Assembly (NCBI RefSeq): GCF_947172395.1
Contig: NC_069108.1
Location: forward strand, 8,877,068-8,941,067
Source: Bicyclus anynana
Lineage: Eukaryota > Arthropoda > Insecta > Lepidoptera > Nymphalidae
DNA: 64,000 nt
Reading direction: 5' to 3'
Shown here: positions 32,906-44,520 of the stretch, one piece after another
Layout: every line of letters begins with the position of its first letter
How positions within the stretch are numbered: the first letter of the stretch is position 1
Made by a program: the position numbers and the translations under genes
The notes under the pieces: generated by a model
Databases searched by the model: none
What the model saw: the letters and a program-made list of their open reading frames with translations, nothing else
What the model was told of the DNA's origin: nothing

Positions 32906-33460
32906 CTATTGTAGTGATGATAGGCTTTCATTATTATGATTTTTGGTATTATTAACTTCAATCACTAGTGATGGTACGCTTTCGTTATTATGATTGGTAT
33001 GTACCACGTTACTAGGAGTCGTTACTATAACGGCTCTGGATGTTTCGGTATCGTTGCTATAACTGACATTCATAGTGTCTGGGACGACGGGCGTCGATAT
33101 TTTCAACTTGGCAGTCATAATCATATTTATTATATCCATTTGTAGCTGCGTGCAGACATCTTTCGGTATTTTTTTTAAAAGACCTATGACGTAGCGTCCA
33201 AAGTTTTCAATGTCTTCGTCTGTATCATCTTTTTTCGGTTCGCCCTCTTTATTTTTTTTTATGTAAACATTTTCGTATCTCGTAATTGGTGTACGCTTAA
33301 TCGGTATGGGTGTGGGATTTTCCTTCTTAACTCTGAGTTCCGGTTTCCGTTTCAGCGGTTTTATTATTTTGGCATTGGATACGCCGCCTCCCGGTTGATC
33401 GTCTTCTAGGTACACTACTTCTGTGTAATAGTTTTCGTTGTCCGAATCGCTGGATGCGTT
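32906..33460 (-). CDS. Terminal exon of the BED/BESS-like gene
   Basis: The acceptor TTTTTTTAG (AG at 33461-33462) opens a phase-0 exon of 184 codons plus TAG. It starts with an acidic stretch (NASSDSDNENYYTEVV), then a basic proline-rich part (KPLKRKPELRVKKE). A BESS-like helix pair follows at about residues 261-291 of the joined protein (FGRYVIGLLKKIPKD, then LQMDIINMIM). The tail is Asn/Ser-rich. BESS motifs mediate protein-protein contact in insect DNA-binding proteins, usually with MADF domains. Here the N-terminal DNA-binding parts are BED fingers in upstream exons. The long form (58574-59006 + 34538-34626 + this exon) has 358 residues. The gene name is not recognised. Confidence 0.78.
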   Translation of the reverse strand, partial: NASSDSDNENYYTEVVYLEDDQPGGGVSNAKIIKPLKRKPELRVKKENPTPIPIKRTPITRYENVYIKKNKEGEPKKDDTDEDIENFGRYVIGLLKKIPKDVCTQLQMDIINMIMTAKLKISTPVVPDTMNVSYSNDTETSRAVIVTTPSNVVHTNHNNESVPSLVIEVNNTKNHNNESLSSLQ

Positions 33461-33499
33461 CTAAAAAAATAAAAATTACTTTAATAAAGTGATATACAT

Positions 33500-33800
33500 A
33501 TAGGCGGTTCTACAAGAATTGGATAACTTGCTGTCACCAGTGAATAGATATAATCATCGTCATCATCATTATCAGCCAATGGACGTCCACTACTGGACAT
33601 AGGCCTTTTGCATGGACTTCCAAACAACACGGCCTCGAGCCGCCAGCATCCAACGGCTCCCTGCAACCCGCTTGATGTCCTCAGTCCACCTAGTGGGGAG
33701 TCGACCAACATTGCGCTTTCCGGTGCGGGGTCGCCATTCCAGCACTTCCAAAAGTGCTGGAATGCCCAACGTCCATCGGCTCTACGAACTATTTAATTTA
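33500..33800 (-). repeat. RTE-type LINE C-terminal fragment (degenerate)
   Basis: It matches 38555-38808. On the minus strand the region encodes, with frameshifts, the RxDGRWGP-LEWRPRT and VGRPPxRWTDD blocks found at the C-terminus of RTE-type endonuclease/reverse transcriptases. It lies in the intron between the last two BED/BESS exons. Confidence 0.6.
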
Positions 33801-34184
33801 ATTTAATTTAGAAACAATTCAAAGTGTATTATTTGGACACCCAATTTCAGCCATTTATTTTAAAACAAAATAAAGAAGAAAGAAAAAACGTTTATTTTAA
33901 AATTGTGCCACACACCACAATGCCGAAGCACCATTGCAGCGTCCTATGCCTCAACTACCCAAGTAGTAAAAGCATCAAATATTTTAAATGTATTTATGTA
34001 AAAATAGGCAACATAACCTCAAAACGTCAGTCTTTGGATAATCACAAGCCCAAAAACACTATGCGATCTCAGTCAGTCTAAAGTCTCATCAGTCTCATCA
34101 GTCTAAGATGGAAACAGTTTAAATTGGGAGAGAACATTGGGCACAGTTTTTTCTACCCGTATTCTGAGGGTTTCTACGCATCAT

Positions 34185-34235
34185 ACCAGAATTCTGAATC
34201 GCATTGCGGTACATCTTTGCCGGTAGGGTGGTAAC
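34185..34235 (-). repeat. SINE family A scrap
   Basis: GGTACATCTTTGCCGGTAGG plus GTGGTAACT is the inverse of the family A body. Confidence 0.5.
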
Positions 34236-34537
34236 TCCGCGTCACGAATGAAGTCCCGCTGCTAAAACCTGAGCTAAAATTGACAGCGCCTTACACAAAT
34301 GACAGTAAGAACGCCATTACCAAATGACAATGAACGCCATTAAGACATTCGCGCCGCGTCTACGAGACTTGTTTCGTGGCAGCTGATGCCTACCAGAACA
34401 CACTTGAGCTAAGTTAGAAAATATAAAATTCTGAATTGACCCGAGCTAGGAGTCAAACCCAGGACATCTCTGTTGAAAAGTCGAAAACCACAGCATTGGC
34501 AAATGCATCATGAGAGAGGCGAGAGCGTTAGGGGTAC

Positions 34538-34626
34538 CTGCGCTGATCGGTTTGTGGTTATCTTCTCGAATAACTTCCACGCATCGGATGACTCGCTCTG
34601 TTGTGGCTGTTCCGCCGTATCGTCAT
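34538..34626 (-). CDS. Middle exon of the BED/BESS-like gene
   Basis: An 89-nt exon with acceptor TTTCAG (34627-34628 on the minus strand) and donor CAG-GTACCC (GT at 34536-34537). It enters in phase 1 and leaves in phase 0. The reading is DDDTAEQPQQSESSDAWKLF and onward to TTNRSAQ, an acidic/glutamine-rich linker. Both 5' candidate exons (58574-59006 and 36578-36908) end in phase 1, so either can join to it in frame. Confidence 0.75.
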
Positions 34627-34807
34627 CTGAAACAAAACATGGTATTTAAACGATATATCAATAGAGAGGCGACCCCAGACTAATTACTTATAGCACCCAA
34701 ATTTACGAGCAAAATTTTATTAGAATTTGAACTTCATTTCTATGTAAGAAAGAAAAATTTACACATCTACATTATGCCATACATCACAATTATTTAAGAA
34801 TAATATA

Positions 34808-35070
34808 TAGCCCTCGTGATAGCCCAGTGGATATGACCTCTGCCTCCGATTCCGGAGGGCGTAGGTTCGAATCCGGTCCGGGGCTTGCTCCTCCAACTTA
34901 TCAGTTGTGTGCATTTTAAGAAATTAAAATATCACGTATCTCAAACGGTGACGGAAAACATCGTGAGGAAACCTGCACACCAGAGAGTTTCTTAATTTTC
35001 TGCGTGTGTGAAGTCTGCCAATCCACATTGGGCCAGCGTGGTGGACTATTGGCCTAACCCCTCTCATTCT
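34808..35070 (+). repeat. SINE family B, 3' truncated
   Basis: It has the head CCTCGTGATAGCCCAGTGGA and a complete body, and breaks off inside CTCTCATTCTGA. Confidence 0.85.
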
Positions 35071-35324
35071 GATACGTACGCACTCCTAACACATTCTTGC
35101 AACTAATTGGAGGGGAACGGGAATTTTGGTTTCCATAGTGTGTTATTAAATCCCGCGGGAATTATGGATTTTTTCGGTATAAAAAGTAGTCTATATAACG
35201 CTCAATATTCAATAAAAGTCCCATTAAAATCTCATCAGTTATTCGAGAGATAAGCTCAGACAAAAAATATATTTTAAAACTTATTTTGAAACAGACAGAT
35301 ATCTACTTCAATCTTATTGATATG

Positions 35325-35600
35325 TAATCATTATCAACCTATATTCCGCTCAATGCTGAGCTCGAGTCTCCTCTCAAAATGAGGGGGGTTAGGCCAATAG
35401 TCCACCACGCTGGCCCGCACATGCAGAGAATTAAGAAAATTCTCAGGTATGCAGGTTTCCTTCACAATTTGAGACACGTGACATTCAATTTCTTAAAATG
35501 CACACAACTGAATAGTTGGAGGTGCATGCCTGGGCCGGATTCAAACTTACACCCTCCGGAATCGGAGGCAGAGGTCATATCCACTGGGCTACCATGGTGT
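35325..35600 (-). repeat. SINE family B
   Basis: The full family in inverse order, from TTATCAACCTATATTCCGCT to CCACTGGGCTACCATGG. Confidence 0.85.
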
Positions 35601-35706
35601 TATATTATTTATACGTATTGATTTGTAATGAATATATGTAATTTTCAAATTAAAAAAATATGTATTGTAATTTTTATTTGTATTGACTAGATCATAATAA
35701 TTATAG

Positions 35707-36548
35707 TGCCCGCCACGAGATATTATGTTTGTGAAGTTAGCAACAAATGACTCTGCAATGACATCAACAACGGTACAAACGGCGCGTGCGGGGAGTGTTC
35801 GCGTCTGTACGAATGCGCATACTCACACTGCTATGTTTTGTACGTGACATAAGACTGTTACATTTAAGCAGGGAAGAGCACAGTAGCTCAATTGCGAAAT
35901 TTTGACATGCGATATTCCATACATATTGTTCAAATGGATCGTGAAATTTGTCATTGATATTTTTCGTTTCGCGAAAACCAGTCGCAATGGACGTTAAATA
36001 TATTATTATTTATTTTCGAGTAATTTGCTATAAATATTGATATTTTAGATGAATATTCTTCAAAATTAACATTTTTCACCCTATTATTTAATAGGATGAC
36101 TACGTTTTGTAGCTTAATTTCATTGTTGTTAAATAGCTTAATTATCGATGGAGACGGCACTACACTATCGATAAATATTGAAGTATGATTGATACTAAAA
36201 ATTGGTTTCGCGAAAGCATTTTGTAACTATGGGCCGCAACAAAATAAACTTCAAACTGACGTATAATTGTTACAACTAGAAAGGTGTTCTTTACGGTGAC
36301 ATTTCTTAGTTTAGATACCTGTTACTCATCCATTAATTATAGTGTTAAGCTATTTTTGCCTATTATGTTACGGTTTTATAGAGACTAAACGATTATTATT
36401 ATATGTCATCATTATCAACCCATATTCGGCTCAATGCTGAGCTCCAGTCTCCTCTCAAAATGAGGGGGGTTAGGCCCCCCTCATATATATATTATATACT
36501 CATTCCGCAGCTAACTTCACGAACATAGAGATCCGTGGCGAGCACTGT
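35707..36548. mobile_element. Inverted-repeat DNA element next to the alternative BED exon
   Basis: The left end (AGTGCCCGCCACGAGATATT, then GTTTGTGAAGTTAGC) pairs with the right end (GCTAACTTCACGAACATAGA, then GATCCGTGGCGAGCACT). A SINE B scrap (36405-36482) is nested near the right end. No clear target duplication was found. The right terminus ends about 25 bp from the proposed donor of the 36.9-kb BED exon. Confidence 0.7.
36405..36482 (-). repeat. SINE family B 3' scrap
   Basis: The inverse of the family end (ATTATCAACCCATATTCGGC ... TCAAAATGAGGGGGGTTAGG). Confidence 0.75.
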
Positions 36549-36577
36549 ATGCATCTATTCATTAGAACATGGCTCAC

Positions 36578-36908
36578 TCTCCAAATCCTTCAAAACATCA
36601 CCAGCAATCACTTCATAATAACTACTCGTGTCTTCGTCATTAGACTGGATTCTTTCAGGTGGTATCTTCTTCATAGCCAGGTTTTTCCTCTCTGGGTTGA
36701 TCGCCAGGCTTCGGAGCAAGACAGGCTGAGCTTCAGTGGGCTTCGTCAGTTCTTTGTATTCTTCTTTATGGTTGCGTTTTATATGTTTCCACATGCAGGT
36801 GGTGGTTCTGCACGTTCGTGGCACTATCCTTCTACATACGCGGCACTTTGCCATCCCGTTGGCTACTAGTTTGAAGTATTTCCATATGGCGCTGAATTTC
36901 TTTCCCAT
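36578..36908 (-). CDS. Alternative 5' exon with one BED zinc finger
   Basis: From the ATG at 36908 the frame reads MGKKFSAIWKYF, then a BED finger: W9, C22-x2-C25, H42-x4-H47 (KCRVCRR ... WKHIKRNH). An acidic tail follows. The open frame continues to a TAG at 36555-36557. A GTGAGC donor (36577-36572) would end the exon at 36578 in phase 1, matching the acceptor at 34626 and giving a 324-residue protein. Alternatively it is an unspliced 117-aa BED protein or a hAT transposase relic, since hAT transposases also start with BED fingers. The finger is intact and there is no frameshift. Confidence 0.6.
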
Positions 36909-36999
36909 TTTCTATACTAGACGCCGGCGAAATCGACCACTCTTACACCTCCTTAAACCTCCCTGTCGTAAAATCCGAAAATAGCTAACGTCTACCACA

Positions 37000-38160
37000 G
37001 TAAACTACCTCCCTGCCAAATTTTATCTTTGTACCTCTGCCGTACCTCAACCGTACTCCTACCCTAGTCATACCCTGCATTTACCCTACCCCTAGGATTT
37101 AGGGGTTTGAAAAATAGATGTTGGCCTATTCTCATAGATATCGGATTAGCACAAAAAATTCATCAAAATCGGTCAAGCCGTTTCGGAGGATAATGCCAAA
37201 GAAAACTGTGACACGAGAATTTTATATATTAGATATAGTTTGTGCAGGAGTTTTTGGGCAAATTTGATAAAAAACACTTTTCATATAATAAAAAGATGGA
37301 TGAAGGTCGTTATTAATTCGGGTTTCTACTATTAGGGTAATTTCTAATGTTCGACTCGATGATTATTAAAAAATGTTAATGACAATGACTGACCGACAAC
37401 ATAACGTGCTCTCCGAAGTAAGGGGTTAACAGCATCATCAATTTTCTATCCCCTGACTATTACTGAGAATTTGTCATAAAATAGATTCTAACAATATTTG
37501 ACAGTCCAACCCATTTGGCAATTTAAAGTCGCATAATCAAACCATTGAAGGAACGAGGCAGTTAACTTTATCCAAAAGATAAAATACCGATACAAATCCA
37601 ATTTACAAACCGGTATCACGGATTACAATAGTACCTACAAGTAACCGTTATCTAAGAAATTCGACAGTTGTCAGTTCCTGTAACATAACCACATTGTAAG
37701 TATCACTACTTAATGACTTTACACCGGTTTACAACCTGCGTTTTCACTATCAAACACTTTGAAATTAGATATGACACCAGAACATTGTGTAATTCAAATT
37801 AAATAAGTACTCCTTATAACATTTTTTGCCGTAATAATACAAATAATAACATATATTCACTTCGATGATAAGCGAAACATCGAAACGGAACGGAGAAATC
37901 CGGTAAGCAAAGAACGTAAACACAAAACTGTCCGACCGAACCGATTCGTTCTTTCGTCATTGCTCAGACATGGGTGTCGTCCATCTCTCTCTAACATGTA
38001 GGTTTGTCTCGGTCTGTTACGTAGCATTCGTTTGGCTGCAAATACATACTTAATAGTAGAAGAGGAGGTGCTATTATTTTCCATACGCTTAGTCACAGAA
38101 ATATTTACATGAAATTAAATGATAGGTAGTTCATTCATTACAACATAGTGTTTTGTATGT
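37000..38160. other. Gene-free intronic stretch
   Basis: An RTE-like LINE remnant runs to about 37245 (CCCTACCCC blocks, then AAAATCGGTCAAGCCGTTTC). The rest is unique AT-rich sequence with no supported gene. Confidence 0.4.
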
Positions 38161-38165
38161 TTAAC

Positions 38166-38360
38166 TAGCTGACACCGCGCGGTTTCGACCGCGTGGTTCC
38201 CGTTCCCGTAGGAATACGGGGATAATATATAGCCTGTAGCCTTCCTCGATAAATGCGCTATCTAACACTGAAAGATTATTTTAAATCGAACCAGTAGTTG
38301 CTGAGATTAGCGCGATCAACAAACAAACAAACAAACTCTTCAGCTTAATAATAGTAGTAC
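38166..38360 (+). repeat. RTE-like LINE 3' tail
   Basis: CTGACACCGCGCGGTTTCGA, GTGGTTCCCGTTCCCGTAGG and CAAACAAACAAACTCTTCAG, the same family as 3720-3925. Confidence 0.65.
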
Positions 38361-38554
38361 AGATTGAAATTTGTGTACCTAAGATATGTTTAATTTTTTA
38401 TTTTAGCAAAAAAGTAAAAAAAATAAAAATTAAATTTTAGATTGAGTTCTCTGTTCAGTCTCTAAAGTAGAATATGTATGTGAAAAAGATAAAAATACCT
38501 AAATATTTTGGAATCCATAAATCTTTCTTATTTACCTAGTACCTAACTTTGAAA

Positions 38555-38808
38555 AAATATCATCATTCATCATCATAATCATATCATCCGATGGACGTCC
38601 CCTGCAGGACATAAGCCTTTTATAGGGACTTCCAAACATCACGATACTGAGCCGCCTGCATCCAGCGGATTCCTCGCTTGATGTCGTCAGTCCACCTGGC
38701 GGGGGGTCGACCAACAGTGTGTGTTCTAGTGCGGGGCCATTCCAGCACCTTGGGACCCCAACGTCCATCGGCTCTTTGAACTGTGTGCACCGCCCATTGC
38801 CACTTCAA
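38555..38808 (-). repeat. RTE-type LINE C-terminal fragment
   Basis: The minus-strand frames read KWQWAVHTVQRADGRWGPKV, then RPPARWTDDIKRGIRWMQAA after a frameshift, and end near GRPSDD. This is the RTE endonuclease/reverse transcriptase C-terminus pattern. It starts at an ATGATGATG-type 3' end. Confidence 0.7.
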
Positions 38809-39016
38809 AAATATAGTTTTTAATATTGCATGCTGAGTTTAGCATACTTTAAATTTAACCAAACAATTCAATACATATTTCGCGTACTGTAACCCATATC
38901 GCAATAAAAAATTCTTTCACCTCCTCTATGTATTCATTAGTCACCGGCTCTTGGCCTGCAATTAAATTATCGGTCAGCCGAAAATTCCCGACTCTCGAAA
39001 GGGATAGAGTTACACG

Positions 39017-39935
39017 CATAGCTGAGCATTAACTCGTTAATCCGTTAATCGTTAATTAACGAAGTTAACATTTTGATTAACGGATTAACTTTTAAGTTAA
39101 CTTTTTAAAATGTTAACGGACACGTTAACTTCCGTTAATATGCAGAAGTTCGTTAATCGTTAATCCAATGCCTACTATTTACCGCGCAACGCGAAATGCA
39201 GGTTCAGACAAGTAAGAAATGATGACTGTTTTTTTTTCACAGAAATCAACAAATTACTATATTTATGTTAAATATAGATAAAATCAACTAAAAACAAATT
39301 ATGGCACTTTTCCCCAGTGCTCATCCTTATTTTTTCAATGGTGATCTCGCACATTGATTAAGCATACGGCAATCAAAGACACTGGTCATTTTTAAAAATG
39401 CCGTAAAGACTCATTATCTGGTGCAGTAAAGACGATCTGTATATATTATTTCTTTTCAATATAAGGTATTTATTAGTATATTTTGATATGTATTTTATTC
39501 ATTATTGTAGGTATTTGTGTAATATTGTTTATGTATTAGGATGTAAATTATTTGTATGTATGTGTATTACTAATACTATGGTTATTTTTGTTTTACGCCA
39601 CCTGCTGATGTCCTTAAGTTTTCCTAAACCGAAGGTTGCCTGGAAGAAATCGCTACTTAGCGATAAGGCCGCCTTTTGTATGCTGATCTCTTCTTAATTT
39701 GTTTTTTATTTCACTTGTTTTTGTCTTTGTGGTGTGCAAATAAAGTATATTTATCTTATTTTATCTTATTGATATAAAAATGTAATATTACAGTCATATT
39801 AACGGATTAACGATTAACGTTAACTTTCGTTAATTCTTCCGGAATGTAACGCTTTAACGTTTAACGAAGCTAACTTTTTTGTAGCGGATTATCGATTAAC
39901 GAAGTTAACTATTGGATTAACGGTGCCCAGCTATG
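39017..39935. mobile_element. hAT-type MITE with GTTAATC-rich ends, 8-bp TSD
   Basis: The ends are CATAGCTGAGCATTAACTCG and GATTAACGGTGCCCAGCTATG-like inverted repeats. GTTACACG flanks both sides (39009-39016 and 39936-39943). Both subterminal regions are packed with GTTAATC/GTTAACG heptamers in both orientations. A LINE tail (39480-39780) is nested. Confidence 0.85.
39480..39780 (+). repeat. LINE 3' UTR nested in a hAT-type MITE
   Basis: It contains TTACGCCACCTGCTGATGTC, GGTTGCCTGGAAGAAATCGC and TTAGCGATAAGGCCGCCTTT, then AATAAAG and a TTATCTTATTTTATCTTATT end. This resembles lepidopteran CR1/Jockey-like 3' UTRs. Confidence 0.6.
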
Positions 39936-40246
39936 GTTACACGTAAGAGCAGTCTCGATAACGGCTATCTCTGTTCAATACGAGTAGCGTCGTCTCTATC
40001 TAGCATAGCGGCCATTTTGGATCGTAATTCGTAATATTTAGTACCGATATCGTGGAGAAGGATGGTTATATGACCGATATGGTACCGCAAGAGCCGCAAC
40101 CGATAACAGAAAAGTTGAAAATTATCGATATTGATCGTTACTTAATAGGTACCTACATATTATAATGAAGTGAAAAGATAAGATTTTTTGTTTGTTATGT
40201 ACAACCACAGATGCAATGTCCAGAATGAGTCTTTGATCTGTGTGTA

Positions 40247-40745
40247 CCAATGATATTTTATACTAGAGATGGCGCCCTAGCGCATCAAAACTGAGGCGGA
40301 TAAATGTGGAAAATTTACTTAATTTCATCGAGACGCTTATTACAACGCAACAACGAACTTTATTTAAACAAATATTACTTATTAACTTTAAAATGATTTT
40401 TAAAATTGATAAGTAATATTAGTTAATAGTATAGGAGGATACCCGAAGTAAATTTTAAAATGGAGCGAGATCCAATTATAGCGCCTCTCCTGTTTGCTGC
40501 TAATAATATGCAGATATCTATACCAAATTATGAGTATAAAGTAGGAATCAGGCGAATCCGTCTACGGTTGCCTAGGATTATCATTTAGGTGCTGTGTAAG
40601 ATTTGGCGCCTGGAGCGTCTGCTTCGTTCACCGTATGGACGGGCCAGCCCAGCATGTGTGCGCTCAGTGTTGTAGCCTATTATTCGGATCACTTTTTGCG
40701 GTGATTTTGTAGGGACGTAACGGATCTATAGTATAAAATTATCAT
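40247..40745. mobile_element. MITE family H copy
   Basis: The left CCAATGATATTTTATACTAG pairs with the right CTATAGTATAAAATTATCAT. The interior has the shared AAACTGAGGCGGATAAATG and TCGGATCACTTTTTGCGGTG. Confidence 0.75.
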
Positions 40746-41039
40746 TACGAATTACTCATAAAAGTCAAATACCCAAAAATTGCCTGGCTCAGAGAGATCG
40801 ACTTGTTAACAGTTGGTCGTGGTGACGTCACAACACGTCACACTACGTAAGCGTGACGCATTCTACCGCTACGTGTGATGCGCGTCAAGCATTAGGTTTT
40901 TTATAGAAAAAAAACAGTGCCGTAATCCGGAATTCCCGTATAATTAATGTAAAATACGTATAATACAATATTATGCAATGGGAAAATGCTTTATAATACT
41001 TTTCTAGAACATTAATAGGCCGTACAGACTTTAGTAATA

Positions 41040-41125
41040 TACCTAATCGAATACCTACGAACAATTTTTGGATTTACCGCCCAAAAATTGTTCGTACTCG
41101 ACTAAAATACTAAAGTAGTCCGAAC
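41040..41125. repeat. Short hairpin repeat
   Basis: CGAACAATTTTTGG and CCAAAAATTGTTCG form a perfect stem. The flanking ACTCGACTAAAATACTAAAG and TAGTCCGAACTAGG are shared with 32050-32115. Confidence 0.6.
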
Positions 41126-41126
41126 T

Positions 41127-41400
41127 AGGCAAAATCAAAATCAAAAATCATTTATTTCAAGTAGGCTCAGTTTACAAGCAATTTTGACACGTCAGTTGAC
41201 TATTTGTAAAGATTCTACCACCGGTTCGGAAGGCAGGTTCTGCTGAGAAGATACCGGCAAGAAACTCAACAGTTGTTTTTTTTTAAAAATCATACAATAT
41301 TATAATTTACAATTTATGATAACATTACAATTTCTTGTAGTTTTACTTTTTGTGTGAAGGTGGAAGCTGATCCAATGGCCTCCAAGCGCTTTTATCTTTT
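41127..41400 (-). repeat. CR1/Jockey-like LINE 3' fragment
   Basis: Same 3' UTR as 12503-12720 (AAAATCAAAATCAAAAATCA, AGGCTCAGTTTACAAGC, GAAGATACCGGCAAGAAACT), cut off at TCCAAGCGCTTTTATC. Confidence 0.75.
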
Positions 41401-41586
41401 TTTAGGCATAGGTACCTACCATTTTTTTAACAGTATAGTGGGGGTTAAGGAGTATATTATATTGAATCATCACTTACCATCAAGTGAGATGTCAAGAGCT
41501 AAATAGTAGGTACATAGTAAAAAAGGTGTTTGCGAGTGTGTGATTTTACTGAAAATACTTCAAAAATCGTCGATTAACAAATCAAA

Positions 41587-41825
41587 ATATAACGCCACCG
41601 TGGCGCAGTGGTATAGCTGGTGGGAGGCTTCGGCTGTGGCTAGTTACCACCCTACCAGCAAAGACCTACCGCCAAGTTATTAAGCGTTCCGGTACTATAT
41701 CGTGTAGACACCGAAAGGTTTGTGGAATTTCATCCTCCTCCTAACAAGTTAGCCCGCTTCCGTCTTATAATGCATCATCACTTACCATCAGGTGAGATGT
41801 CAAGGGCTAACTAGTACAGAAATAA
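41587..41825 (+). repeat. SINE family A with internal deletion
   Basis: The head GCCACCGTGGCGCAGTGGTA jumps directly to GCTGGTGGGAGGCTTCGGC, then the full body. A 3' scrap of another copy lies at about 41463-41510. Confidence 0.8.
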
Positions 41826-42099
41826 AAAATCGTTTATGCGTGTGTGTGATTTTACTGAAAATACTCCAAAAATCGTCGATAAACAAATTAAAATACAACG
41901 CTCTACAGTTGCCAAAAGCTATTTTGGTGATATGACTTGTCCCTAACGCCACCATGTGTTTGTGCTTAATAAAGAAATGCTTGTGTAAATTATAATTATC
42001 CGCTGATTCATATGTTGGTATTTATGGCATGGTGGGCGCGTCTAGTGTAGTCTAGTATGTTCTAAATGACGAATTTCATTCTACACACTTTGAAAAGGA

Positions 42100-42420
42100 G
42101 ATAGTCCATTTCATTTTCTTGTACCCCGTATCATTAAAATTTAAAAAGTACAAGGATTTTATTAAAATCTAAATAAGTGAATAAATCTAACTAAATAAAA
42201 AGAAATAAATAAAATTAAAACCCAAGCTTTTGAGTTGTATCAAGATGGCGCCCTTAAAGCGACTATGACATGACAATTGACAGCAAACGTCAAATCGACT
42301 ACTGCATTGAAAACGTCATCAATCCGCCATTATTACCCGTATTAGTGTTGCATTTCTTGGGAGAGAAAGAATATTATTTCGAAAGAATTAAAGTAAATTC
42401 GTAGATTTGTTCTATCTATC
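42100..42420 (+). repeat. Unclassified repeat with empty MITE I site
   Basis: This matches 53580-54150 in inverted orientation (CAAGATGGCGCCCTTAAAG, TGACAGCAAACGTCAAATCG, ATTTCTTGGGAGAGA). It has a single AT at 42275-42276, where the other copy carries MITE family I. Confidence 0.8.
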
Positions 42421-42654
42421 TATAAAAATAATTAAAAATAATATCTTTTTTTATTTTCTTAACATTATTTTATTTAGACGGGGCAGAGGTTTAGCGTCCC
42501 TTGGAGATGGTAGGGTTGCCACCATTTCTTATTTTATGAAATGTACAGTATAGTACGTATTTTATGGAATAAGCAAAAAAAAAACATTAATTATTATTAC
42601 ATATATGTATATTTAAAAACTATATTTAATAGCATTTTTTCTATACTAATATTA

Positions 42655-42985
42655 TAAAGAGGAAAACTTTGTTTGTTTGTTTGTTTGATTGTAATGAATA
42701 GGCTCAAAAACTAATGGACCGATTTTAAAAATTCTTTCACCATTCGAAAGCTACATTATCCACAAGTAACATGACTAAATTTTATTTTGGAAATAAATAG
42801 GGTTCCGTAAGATATTTGGGTTTTTCGGACACAAGGTGTAAAAAATCAACCAGAAAAGTATGGTAGGGGTAAGTAGGAGTAGGGTAGGGGTAGGGGTAGG
42901 CTAGGGGTAGGGTAGAGGTAGGATAGGGGTAGTTGAAAGTTAACATCGAGTTTCACGCGGACGAAGTCGCGGGCGTCGGCTAGTA
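42655..42985 (-). repeat. RTE-like LINE 3' end
   Basis: It starts TACTAATATTATAAAGAGGA, contains AGGGGTAGGGT repeats, and ends CGGACGAAGTCGCGGGCGTC, the inverse of the family terminus. Confidence 0.6.
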
Positions 42986-43213
42986 TTGTATAAAACAAGT
43001 GTCTAATGAAAACCAAAAGCTAACTTTTTTGTAATTTCTTTGTTTAAAGTTAAAGAATTCGATACGATAGACAAGTTTGAATACGCTAGACGCTATTCAT
43101 CTTTCGAAAAGTTCATTCATAATGTTTTAAAATAAAACATTTGTTGGTAAGATTTCATTGATGAAAATATAGTATTATTGCGTACTATATATTTCTTCTT
43201 TTCTTTTTCTTTG

Positions 43214-43505
43214 AAGCCGTGATAGCCCAGTGGATATGACCTCTGCCTCCGATTCCGGAGGGTGTGGGTTCTAATCCGGACCGGGGCATGCACCTTCAAC
43301 TTTTCAGTTGTGGGCATTTTAAGAAATTAAAAACCACGTGTCTCAAACGGTGAAGGAAAACATCGTGAGAATTTCTTAATTCTCTGCGAGTGTGAAGTCT
43401 GCCATTTCGCATTGGGCCAGCGTGGTGGACTATTGGCCTAACCCTCTCATTCTGAGAGGAGTATCGAGCTCAGCAGTGAGCCGTATATGGGTTGATAACG
43501 ACGAT
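43214..43505 (+). repeat. SINE family B
   Basis: A full-length copy with a 30-bp deletion after CATCGTGAG. Confidence 0.85.
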
Positions 43506-43866
43506 ATATTTCTTCAACAGTATAAAGAACAAGCCGTGACAGCCCAGTGAATATCCACTAGAAAGCCACGTTACTTGAGTTTCATAGACTATATTTTATT
43601 CCCATATTATCACGGGAACGGGAACTATGCGAGTGAAGCCGCGTTGCGTCGGCTACTTCTAAAGTAAGATATCAACAGCGCATCGTTCGCAACGATGACA
43701 AGCAAACGTGACAGGGACAATGTTTTCCTCGTAACGTACGAGTATGTTTAACCTCGAAGTTCCAGTCACGTTTTCAGAGTGACTTACAAAATTACTTAAG
43801 GCGGATATACATTTGTCTGTCGTGTCGTGTCGTGACGCATCAGAACAGAATCGGTATCATACATGA

Positions 43867-44520
43867 CGGCCTCCGTGGCGCAGTGGTATAATAATAATAA
43901 TAATGTTGGATCAAGAGTCGGATACAGAAGGCAGTGATTCTTGAGACGGCGCGTATTGTGAGGAGGTTCCTCACTCTGGAGCCCTGACCACCGGTTGCTT
44001 GAGCACTCAAATGTCCCGCAGCGGGAAGGTGAATTTTTTTTTTATAAATTTTTAATAATGTTTTATATTTTATAATTATATTGTTAAAAATTAAAAAATA
44101 AAAGAAGTAATAAATAAATGAGAGAGAAAAATAAAAAATAATAATAATAAATCTTTATTCATCAAAAACTTCATATCACAAAATTAAGTTGAAGCTTCTT
44201 CCTGTACTAGTTATTACTGTGTTACAGTACAGGTATGCGTGGTACAAGACGGAGGTCCTAGGTTCGATCCCCGGCTGCGCCGATTGAGGTTTCTTAATTG
44301 GTCTAGGTCTGGCTGGTGGGAGACTTCGGCCGTGGCTAGTTATCACCCTATCGGCAAAGACGTACTGCCAAGCGATTTAGCGTCCAGTACGATGCCGTGT
44401 AGAAACCGAAAGGGGTGTGGATTATCTTCCTACTCCTAACAAGTTAGCCCGCTTCCATCTTAGACTGCAACATCATTTACCATCAGGTAAGATTGTAGTC
44501 AAGGGCTAACTAAAAACAAA
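43867..44520 (+). repeat. SINE family A split by a nested insertion
   Basis: The head GGCCTCCGTGGCGCAGTGGT stops at about 43889 and the SINE resumes at about 44233 with GTATGCGTGGTACAAGACGG. The 345-bp insert between starts with (ATA)n and GTTGGATCAAGAGTCGGATA. It contains GTTCCTCACTCTGGAGCCCT and an AATAAATCTTTATTCATC end. GGTAT abuts both sides. The insert looks like a LINE 3' end. Confidence 0.75.
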
